A stretch of DNA of 5,898 nt from an uncultured Eubacteriales bacterium (GTDB lineage Bacteria > Bacillota > Clostridia > Oscillospirales > Acutalibacteraceae). Below the pieces are notes generated by a model. The model ran no database searches. It saw nothing but the letters and a program-made list of their open reading frames with translations, and was not told the origin of the DNA. A program made the translations under genes and the position numbers. The stretch is from the NCBI GenBank assembly GCA_900320415.1, contig ONSE01000211.1, positions 1-5,898 on the forward strand. Direction: 5' to 3'. Positions 1 to 4,330 of this stretch are shown piece by piece (within the stretch, counting starts at the first letter, position 1; the number at the start of each line of letters is the position of its first letter).

Positions 1-48
1 TACAATAAGCATCAATGCAAGCAGAAGACTGAGTGCTTTTTTGAACAT
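1..48 (-). CDS. N-terminus of a secreted protein or lipoprotein (partial)
   Basis: Only the first 16 codons are in the window, reading MFKKALSLLLALMLIV; the gene runs off the left edge. Two lysines followed by an uninterrupted hydrophobic stretch is a classical Sec signal peptide n- and h-region. The cleavage site, or a lipobox cysteine if it is a lipoprotein, would lie just outside the window. The start is well supported by an AAGGAGG ribosome binding site 9 bases upstream and a consensus promoter beyond it. Function cannot be told. Starts of this kind are common in solute-binding lipoproteins and other exported proteins of Firmicutes, but that is only a family-level resemblance. Confidence 0.8.
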   Translation of the reverse strand, partial: MFKKALSLLLALMLIV

Positions 49-57
49 TTCTTTTTT

Positions 58-64
58 CCTCCTT
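58..64 (-). promoter_or_regulatory. Ribosome binding site of the left partial gene
   Basis: The minus strand reads AAGGAGG followed by nine bases and ATG. It is a perfect anti-16S match at normal spacing, and it fixes the start of the truncated gene at position 48. Confidence 0.85.
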
Positions 65-71
65 ATTTGAT

Positions 72-89
72 AATGCTTCTATAAGCATT
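72..89. repeat. Perfect 7-bp inverted repeat at the transcription start (candidate operator or 5'-UTR hairpin)
   Basis: AATGCTT (72-78) and AAGCATT (83-89) are exact reverse complements separated by CTAT. The element lies between the -10 box (93-98) and the ribosome binding site (58-64), so it covers the predicted transcription start near 86 and the start of the leader. A repressor dimer bound there would block transcription; alternatively the RNA could form a small AU-rich hairpin. The symmetry is seen directly; the regulatory role is inferred. Confidence 0.45.
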
Positions 90-92
90 CTT

Positions 93-122
93 ATTATAAT
101 ACAAGACCTTCCCAAAAGTCAA
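93..122 (-). promoter_or_regulatory. Sigma-A-type promoter for the left partial gene
   Basis: On the minus strand TTGACT (117-122) is followed after 18 bases by TATAAT (93-98). That is five of six matches at -35 and a perfect -10. The transcript would start near 86 and have a leader of about 40 bases with the AAGGAGG site. It shows that the left gene can be expressed independently of galE. Confidence 0.8.
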
Positions 123-225
123 TAAAAAATCCTAATTGGAAATCGCTTTTTGCTCTTTTTTTCGGATTTTGTTTAATTAGCTAAATAATCTTATGATTAT
201 TTGTCGGAAATAACAAGGAATCGAC
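123..225. other. AT-rich spacer between galE and the left gene
   Basis: This stretch follows the galE stop and precedes the next promoter. It is very AT-rich and has homopolymer T and A runs. It holds the inverted repeat at 183-202, an 8-bp palindrome TTAGCTAA at 177-184, and a run of six T residues on the minus strand near 124-129 preceded by only a very weak dyad. No ORF or RNA gene is visible. Confidence 0.6.
183..202 (-). terminator. AT-rich 8-bp stem-loop after galE (weak candidate terminator)
   Basis: AAATAATC (183-190) and GATTATTT (195-202) are exact reverse complements around a TTAT loop, starting 23 bases past the galE stop codon. The stem contains only one G-C pair, and no T-run follows it immediately on the minus strand, so it does not meet the usual rho-independent pattern. 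It is the strongest dyad in the spacer and may mark the transcript 3' end, but confidence is low. Confidence 0.25.
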
Positions 226-1239
226 TCATTTGTATCCATTTACATTGTGTGACTGCCAGTTCCACGCGTCGTAGCACATCTCATCGAGCCCCAGCTCAGC
301 CTTCCAGCCTAATACTTTTTCCGCTTTTTCGGCGTTCGCGAAGCATTCCGCGATATCGCCGGGACGGCGGGGCTTGATGACATAGGGGATCTCGATGTGG
401 TTGACGCGCTCAAATGCCTTGACGATATCGAGAACGCTGTAGCCGGTTCCCGTGCCGAGGTTGACGATCTCGGTACCCTTATGACCGGCGGAATACTCAA
501 TCGCCTTGACGTGACCCTTTGCGAGATCAACGACATGGATATAATCCCTCACGCCCGTTCCGTCATGGGTGGGATAGTCGTCTCCGAACACGCCCAGCTG
601 CGGAAGTCTGCCCGCCGCGACCTGCGTGATGTAAGGCATCAGGTTGTTGGGGATCCCGTTGGGATCCTCACCGATCCTGCCGCTCTTGTGGGCGCCGATG
701 GGGTTGAAATAGCGCAGAATGACAATGGACATCTCGGGATTTGCTTTCGCGGTGTCGCTGAGGATCTGCTCCATCATCAGCTTCGTCCAGCCGTAGGGAT
801 TAGTGGGAGAACCTGTGGGCATGGTCTCCACCAGCGGAACCGTCTCGGGCGTTCCGTACACCGTCGCCGAGGAGCTGAAAATGAAGCGGTTCACGTTGTG
901 GCGCTTCATCACCTCGAGAAGAGTGAGGGTGGAGTCAATGTTGTTGCGGTAGTACATGACGGGCTTTTCGCAGCTCTCTCCCACCGCCTTGAGTCCCGCG
1001 AAGTGGATCACCGCGTCGATTTCATTCTCGCTGAAAATCTTTTCGACCGCTTCAGGGTCGCAGACGTCCGCCTCATAGTGCGGAATGCTCACTCCCGTGA
1101 TCTCCTCCACACGCTCGATCGCCACGGGACAGGAATTGGAATAGTTGTCCGCGATGACGACTGTGTGGCCCGCCCCGATCAGCTCCACACAGGTATGGGA
1201 ACCGATATAGCCTGCGCCTCCTGCTAACAATACGTTCAT
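226..1239 (-). CDS. galE: UDP-glucose/UDP-galactose 4-epimerase GalE
   Basis: GalE interconverts UDP-glucose and UDP-galactose in the Leloir pathway and supplies hexoses for surface glycans; it is a cytosolic, NAD-dependent short-chain dehydrogenase/reductase. The 337-residue product matches the family's usual length. Visible motifs are the Rossmann GGAGYIGSH (7-15), HFAGLKAVGES (79-89), SSSATVYG with catalytic Ser124, PYGWTK with Tyr149 and Lys153, LRYFNPIGAH (175-184) and RDYIHVVDLA (231-240). Residue numbers coincide with E. coli GalE, but the position of E. coli Tyr299 is Cys299 here (AECFA), as in human GALE. This predicts that UDP-GlcNAc/UDP-GalNAc may also be accepted. The reading frame is open for 30 more codons upstream, but that extension overlaps the cyclophilin gene and has no family similarity. 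ATG 1239 begins directly at the Rossmann strand and has a GGAGGT site. The cyclophilin gene ends 55 bases upstream. Confidence 0.97.
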   Translation of the reverse strand: MNVLLAGGAGYIGSHTCVELIGAGHTVVIADNYSNSCPVAIERVEEITGVSIPHYEADVCDPEAVEKIFSENEIDAVIHFAGLKAVGESCEKPVMYYRNNIDSTLTLLEVMKRHNVNRFIFSSSATVYGTPETVPLVETMPTGSPTNPYGWTKLMMEQILSDTAKANPEMSIVILRYFNPIGAHKSGRIGEDPNGIPNNLMPYITQVAAGRLPQLGVFGDDYPTHDGTGVRDYIHVVDLAKGHVKAIEYSAGHKGTEIVNLGTGTGYSVLDIVKAFERVNHIEIPYVIKPRRPGDIAECFANAEKAEKVLGWKAELGLDEMCYDAWNWQSHNVNGYK

Positions 1240-1243
1240 AGTT

Positions 1244-1249
1244 ACCTCC
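1244..1249 (-). promoter_or_regulatory. Ribosome binding site that fixes the galE start
   Basis: The minus strand reads GGAGGT, then AACT, then ATG. The spacing of four bases is short but workable. It supports the start at 1239 over an in-frame upstream start at 1329 inside the cyclophilin gene. Confidence 0.75.
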
Positions 1250-1262
1250 GTTATTTCTCTAT

Positions 1263-1276
1263 TACTATATATAGTA
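1263..1276. repeat. Perfect 14-bp palindrome upstream of galE
   Basis: TACTATATATAGTA is identical to its reverse complement and lies in the 55-base gap between the cyclophilin stop and the galE ribosome binding site. It contains -10-like hexamers (TATAGT on the minus strand), but no acceptable -35 box was found 16-18 bases upstream. It could therefore be a repressor site or simply AT-rich spacer. The symmetry is certain; a function is not. Confidence 0.4.
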
Positions 1277-1294
1277 TCCTTTTTCGTACACTGC

Positions 1295-1813
1295 TTACGC
1301 TTTTTTCGGAGCGGGATATTCCTCGTCAAAGGTTTCGACCGTCACTTTTTTCATGACCTGCGGGTCGAGGGGCCTGTCCGAAAAATCGGTATCGCACTCC
1401 GCGATCTCGTTGACAACGTCCATTCCCTCGATCACCCTGCCGAACGCGGCGTACTGACCGTCGAGGTGCGGCGCCGCCTTGTGCATGATAAAGAACTGGG
1501 AACCGGCGGAATCGGGCATCATCGAGCGCGCCATGGAAAGCACTCCCTCCTCGTGCGCGAGGTTATTGGCAAAGCCGTTTCCCGCGAACTCGCCCTTGAT
1601 CTGGTAGCCGGGGCCGCCCGTACCTGTGCCGTAGGGACAGCCGCCCTGGATCATGAAGCCGTAGATGACACGGTGGAACGTGAGTCCGTCATAGAAGCCC
1701 TTCTGCACGAGGCTGATGAAATTGTTGACGGTATTCGGAGCGATTTCGGGATAAAGCTCCGCCTTGATGGTTTTGCCGTTGTTCATTTCAATGGTAACAA
1801 TTGGATTTTTCAC
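1295..1813 (-). CDS. ppiB: Cyclophilin-type peptidyl-prolyl cis-trans isomerase, cytosolic
   Basis: It catalyses cis-trans isomerisation of X-Pro bonds and assists protein folding. The 172-residue product is one cyclophilin domain without a signal peptide, so it should be cytosolic. Visible family motifs are ELYPEIAPNTVNNF (19-32), FHRVIYGFMIQGG (46-58) with the catalytic Arg48 and the active-site Phe53, Met54 and Gln56, SMARS (93-97), GSQFFI (104-109) and HLDGQYAAFG (116-125). The residue matching human CypA Trp121 is His116 and that matching His126 is Tyr121; lack of the Trp usually goes with weak cyclosporin binding. The start is GTG at 1813, giving the clostridial-type beginning MKNPIVTIEM with AAAGGA nine bases upstream; an ATG at codon 10 would cut the first strand. 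The DUF2752 gene ends only 19 bases upstream, suggesting co-transcription. The symbol follows the single cytosolic cyclophilin of Bacillus. Confidence 0.95.
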   Translation of the reverse strand: MKNPIVTIEMNNGKTIKAELYPEIAPNTVNNFISLVQKGFYDGLTFHRVIYGFMIQGGCPYGTGTGGPGYQIKGEFAGNGFANNLAHEEGVLSMARSMMPDSAGSQFFIMHKAAPHLDGQYAAFGRVIEGMDVVNEIAECDTDFSDRPLDPQVMKKVTVETFDEEYPAPKKA

Positions 1814-1822
1814 AATATCTCT

Positions 1823-1828
1823 TCCTTT
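1823..1828 (-). promoter_or_regulatory. Ribosome binding site for the GTG-started cyclophilin gene
   Basis: The minus strand reads AAAGGA nine bases before GTG at 1813. It is the only purine-rich site that fits, and it lies entirely in the 19-base gap after the DUF2752 stop, supporting the non-ATG start. Confidence 0.65.
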
Positions 1829-1832
1829 GCTG

Positions 1833-2234
1833 TTATTCTACAGGCGCGATCGCGGGGATGAAGTTGCGCAGCACGAGGTACACAAACCACAGTCCGAGCA
1901 GGCACACCACGAATTTTTTGTTGTGAAGCGGCGGGATACGGAACCGCACGCCCCAGATTTTCAGAGCGAACTCGATGTAATAGAGGAGCGCGACGAAGCC
2001 CGCGGCGGGAACCGAGAGATTCTGCCGCAGCGCAAGGAGGAGGTTTCCCTCCAGCAGCGCGCGGACCGCTCTGGTGGAGCCGCAGCCGGGACAATAAAAA
2101 TGCAGATACGTCAGGCTGATACAGGGCGGAAAGGTGACGTTCGCCAGTACAAACCGCGCGATCAGCGCTAAGGCTCCCAGAACCGCGAAGGGCGCGACAA
2201 TGACGAGCACCTTCTGCCAGGTCTTATACCGCAT
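1833..2234 (-). CDS. DUF2752 family small membrane protein
   Basis: The 133-residue protein matches the DUF2752 pattern: a short hydrophobic N-terminus, then the hallmark CPGCGSTRA (48-56), then further membrane segments and an RN near the C-terminus. Likely membrane segments are about 10-31, 75-94 and 108-124. Three cysteines (38, 48, 51) lie near the membrane boundary, with 48 and 51 in a CxxC arrangement that could bind metal or form a disulphide; this is inference. The molecular function of the family is not established. ATG 2234 has an AGGAGGG site (2242-2248) seven bases upstream. The gene follows a DUF4190-type gene by 65 bases, with a stem-loop between them, and is 19 bases from the cyclophilin gene, so it may link them in one operon. 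I found no separate promoter for it. Confidence 0.88.
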   Translation of the reverse strand: MRYKTWQKVLVIVAPFAVLGALALIARFVLANVTFPPCISLTYLHFYCPGCGSTRAVRALLEGNLLLALRQNLSVPAAGFVALLYYIEFALKIWGVRFRIPPLHNKKFVVCLLGLWFVYLVLRNFIPAIAPVE

Positions 2235-2258
2235 TGCAACACCCTCCTGACAATGGAA

Positions 2259-2280
2259 TCGGGCAGAAAGCTCTGCCCGA
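2259..2280 (-). terminator. 9-bp stem-loop between DUF4190 and DUF2752 genes (partial terminator or processing hairpin)
   Basis: TCGGGCAGA (2259-2267) and TCTGCCCGA (2272-2280) are perfect reverse complements around an AAGC loop, 20 bases past the DUF4190 stop and 10 bases before the DUF2752 ribosome binding site. The stem is GC-rich and stable. The minus-strand bases after it read ATTCCATTGTC, a weak U-tract. It could terminate part of the transcripts, or protect the 3' end of the DUF4190 message, while letting some polymerases continue into DUF2752. Confidence 0.5.
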
Positions 2281-2299
2281 AATAAACCTGCTGGATCAA

Positions 2300-3238
2300 T
2301 TAGTAATTGTAACGGTCAAGAATACCGCTGTTTCCGACGATCGCAAGCACGATCACTACCGCGGACAATACCAATCCGATGATGGAAAGGATTGCGCCTG
2401 CCAGTGCCATACCGTTGTTATTCTTGCATTTCACCCTGGAGATAATGCCGAAAACGGTACCAGGAACGGCGAAAATAATACCCCATCCGCAGCATCCCAA
2501 AAGGATAGAGAGGATACCGCAGACCAGAGAAACAATGGCGAACGCTTGGGTCGCGCCTGCGGGACGATCTGTGGGAGCGACAGGATAGTTGCCTCCGTAG
2601 TAACCTCCCTGCTGCGAACCGTAGGGCTGCTGGGTGTTGTTCGGATAAGAAGGATAACCGCTGTCGGGCTGCTGGTACTGGCTGTAGCTTGTCTGCTGCG
2701 GCTGGTAGGGCGCGTAACCCGTCTGATCCTGCTGCCGGTACTGGCTGTAGTCTGTCTGCTGCGGCTGGTAGGGCGCATAACCCGTCTGGTCCTGCTGCTG
2801 GTACTGGCTGTAGTCAGGCTGCGCGGGCTGATAGGGTGCGTAACCCGTCTGGTCCTGCTGCTGATACTGACCGTAATCGGGCTGCTGCGGCTGATAGCCA
2901 TAGTCAGGCTGCACGGGCTGGTCGGGCTGATACGCGCTGTAGTCAGGCTGCACGGGCTGATCGGGCTGATACGCGCTGTAGTCAGGCTGCGCGGGCTGAT
3001 CGGGCTGATACGCGCTGTAGTCCGGCTGCGCGGGCTGATCGGGCTGCTCGGACTGATAGGTCGTCGTATAGTCGGGCTGTGCGGGCGGTTCAGGCTGACC
3101 TTCCGTTACATTCCGCGACTGATTGTACTGCGCGAACTGAGCGGAATAATCAGTCTGGTTATTCTGCCGGTACGGCGACGGCGCATCGTTGTTCTGCGGA
3201 TTCGGAGTAAACCCGTCATTATTATAGTTGTTATCCAT
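2300..3238 (-). CDS. DUF4190-type membrane protein with long Q/Y/P/D-rich tandem-repeat N-terminal region
   Basis: The 312-residue protein has two parts. Residues 1-226 are low-complexity, rich in Gln, Tyr, Pro, Asp and Asn, with almost no hydrophobic core. They contain three near-identical 13-residue units plus a partial fourth (65-115, unit QPDQPAQPDYSAY) and three 21-residue units (124-186, core QQDQTGYAPYQP) with a decayed copy to 199. Residues about 231-302 resemble a DUF4190 membrane domain: AFAIVSLVCGILSILLGCC and a hydrophobic run to about 266, a polar KCKNNNG turn, then GMALAGAILSIIGLVLS and a last membrane segment. There is no signal peptide, so the tail is probably cytosolic, though topology is not settled. 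ATG 3238 has AAGGAGG eight bases upstream and a full-consensus promoter, predicting strong expression. Its function is unknown. The repeat region is probably disordered and could act as a tether, bristle or multivalent interaction region; that is inference. Confidence 0.85.
   Translation of the reverse strand: MDNNYNNDGFTPNPQNNDAPSPYRQNNQTDYSAQFAQYNQSRNVTEGQPEPPAQPDYTTTYQSEQPDQPAQPDYSAYQPDQPAQPDYSAYQPDQPVQPDYSAYQPDQPVQPDYGYQPQQPDYGQYQQQDQTGYAPYQPAQPDYSQYQQQDQTGYAPYQPQQTDYSQYRQQDQTGYAPYQPQQTSYSQYQQPDSGYPSYPNNTQQPYGSQQGGYYGGNYPVAPTDRPAGATQAFAIVSLVCGILSILLGCCGWGIIFAVPGTVFGIISRVKCKNNNGMALAGAILSIIGLVLSAVVIVLAIVGNSGILDRYNY
2642..2869 (-). repeat. 63-bp coding tandem repeat (three 21-residue units plus a decayed copy)
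   Basis: Units cover 2807-2869, 2744-2806 and 2681-2743, with a degenerate fourth to 2642. Each encodes a unit beginning QYQQQDQTGYAPYQP and ending in a short Gln/Thr/Tyr-Ser segment. The units differ mainly at a few codons, such as AQPD versus QQTD and one Q-to-R change. They keep frame within the DUF4190-type gene. Confidence 0.9.
2894..3046 (-). repeat. 39-bp coding tandem repeat (three 13-residue units plus a partial copy)
   Basis: Units lie at 3008-3046, 2969-3007 and 2930-2968, and a partial unit reaches 2894. Adjacent full units differ by a single base each: one silent, one changing Ala to Val. Such near-identity points to recent duplication by slippage or recombination. The unit length is a multiple of three, so copy-number change would keep the reading frame. 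Confidence 0.92.
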
Positions 3239-3246
3239 TCGGCTAA

Positions 3247-3253
3247 CCTCCTT
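3247..3253 (-). promoter_or_regulatory. Strong ribosome binding site of the DUF4190-type gene
   Basis: The minus strand reads AAGGAGG (continuing TTAG) eight bases before ATG 3238, a perfect anti-16S match. Just upstream in the leader, ATCAT (3254-3258) and ATGAT (3261-3265) form a small dyad that could weakly pair. Confidence 0.85.
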
Positions 3254-3268
3254 ATCATTGATGATTTC

Positions 3269-3297
3269 ATTATAAAATATCCAATCGGTGTTGTCAA
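3269..3297 (-). promoter_or_regulatory. Full-consensus sigma-A promoter upstream of the DUF4190-type gene
   Basis: On the minus strand TTGACA (3292-3297), a 17-base spacer and TATAAT (3269-3274) match the housekeeping consensus at every position. Transcription should start near 3262, giving a leader of about 24 bases. CGATTG occurs twice, overlapping the -35 box and within the spacer, as a possible direct-repeat operator. The promoter sits between tsaD and the DUF4190-type gene, so the latter starts a new transcription unit. Confidence 0.92.
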
Positions 3298-3313
3298 TCG
3301 TTATGTCGAAAAA

Positions 3314-4330
3314 TCACGGATACGTTTTGTCGATGCTCATTGTCGCGTAGGCGTTGAGATTCGCGCCCGCCACATTTCCGCTGCGGAACTCATAGAAGCC
3401 CTGCGCTCCCACCATGGCGGCATTGTCGCCGCACAGGCTCCTTTCAGGCTTGTAAAACTGCCTGCCGCTGCTCAGGCATTCCTCCTCGAGGGTGCGGCGC
3501 AGAAGAGAATTCGCCGAAACGCCGCCCGCGATGACGAGCTTGCCGACGTGCAGATCCTCCGCCGCCCTGAGAAAGTTGGTGCTCAGGCAATCGACTACCG
3601 CGTAGCGGAAGGACGCGCAGACGTCCGCCTTGTTCAGCTCCTCACCCTTCTGCGCGGCGTTGTGAATGAGGTTGATCACGGCGGTTTTCAGCCCCGAAAA
3701 GCTGAAGTCGTAGGGCGCGTCGTGTACCACGGGGCGCGGCAGCTTAAATGCGCGCGGATTTCCCTCCTCCGCGACCTTATCGAGCATGATGCCGCCCGGG
3801 TAGGGCATCCCCATGGTGCGCGCCGCCTTGTCAAAGGCTTCTCCCGCCGCGTCGTCGCGCGTTCTGCCAATGATTTTCATGGAGGTGTAGTCCTCCACCA
3901 TCACGATATGGCTGTGACCGCCCGAAACCACCAGACAGAGAAACGGCGGCTCCAGATCGGGATTGGTAATATAGTTGGACGCGATGTGAGAGCGCAGGTG
4001 ATGGGTCGGCACCAGCGGGATCCCCGTCGCGAGGGAGAGTCCCTTCGCGAAGTTGACTCCCACCAGCAGCGCGCCGATAAGTCCCGGGGCGTAGGTGACG
4101 GCGATGGCGTCGATTTCGTTCAGCGTCACCGCTGCCTGCTCCAGCGCCTGCGAAACCACGGGCACGATCGCCTCGGCGTGGCGGCGCGAGGCAATTTCGG
4201 GCACAACTCCGCCGTAAAGACGGTGCTCCTCCACCTGAGACGCCACCACGGAGGACAGAACGGTTCTGCCGTCACGCACCACCGCCGCCGCGGTCTCGTC
4301 GCAGGAGGATTCGATTGCCAGTATGTTCAT
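3314..4330 (-). CDS. tsaD: tRNA N6-threonylcarbamoyladenosine transferase TsaD
   Basis: TsaD transfers the threonylcarbamoyl group from threonylcarbamoyl-AMP to A37 of ANN-decoding tRNAs, working with TsaB and TsaE in the cytosol; it is normally essential. The 338-residue product has the expected length. Visible motifs are the N-terminal ASKHA strand MNILAIESSCDET (1-13), the family signature around YGGVVPEIASRRH (39-51), the metal-binding HxxxH as HLRSH (His111, His115), SGGHS (136-140) in the nucleotide-binding fold, DFSFSGLKTA (208-217), AGGVSAN (268-274) and CGDNAAM with the metal-ligand Asp302. No key residue is missing. The ATG abuts the TAA of the cotH-like gene, with its ribosome binding site inside that gene, so translation is probably coupled. 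tsaB and tsaE are not in the window. No hairpin terminator follows the stop. Confidence 0.98.
   Translation of the reverse strand: MNILAIESSCDETAAAVVRDGRTVLSSVVASQVEEHRLYGGVVPEIASRRHAEAIVPVVSQALEQAAVTLNEIDAIAVTYAPGLIGALLVGVNFAKGLSLATGIPLVPTHHLRSHIASNYITNPDLEPPFLCLVVSGGHSHIVMVEDYTSMKIIGRTRDDAAGEAFDKAARTMGMPYPGGIMLDKVAEEGNPRAFKLPRPVVHDAPYDFSFSGLKTAVINLIHNAAQKGEELNKADVCASFRYAVVDCLSTNFLRAAEDLHVGKLVIAGGVSANSLLRRTLEEECLSSGRQFYKPERSLCGDNAAMVGAQGFYEFRSGNVAGANLNAYATMSIDKTYP

Noticed and set aside
397..1227. Plus-strand 276-codon frame antisense to galE
   Set aside because: It lies wholly inside galE, has no ribosome binding site of note and no family resemblance.
1250..1300. Separate galE promoter using TATAGT as -10
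   Set aside because: The hexamer at the proper upstream distance (AGTGTA) does not resemble TTGACA, so a promoter is not supported.
1240..1329. N-terminal 30-residue extension of galE
   Set aside because: It would overlap the end of the cyclophilin gene, is Lys/Arg-rich without family similarity, and ATG 1239 has its own GGAGGT and starts exactly at the Rossmann strand.
2642..3046. CRISPR-like array
   Set aside because: The repeats are directly tandem, without unique spacers, and lie in frame inside a protein-coding gene.
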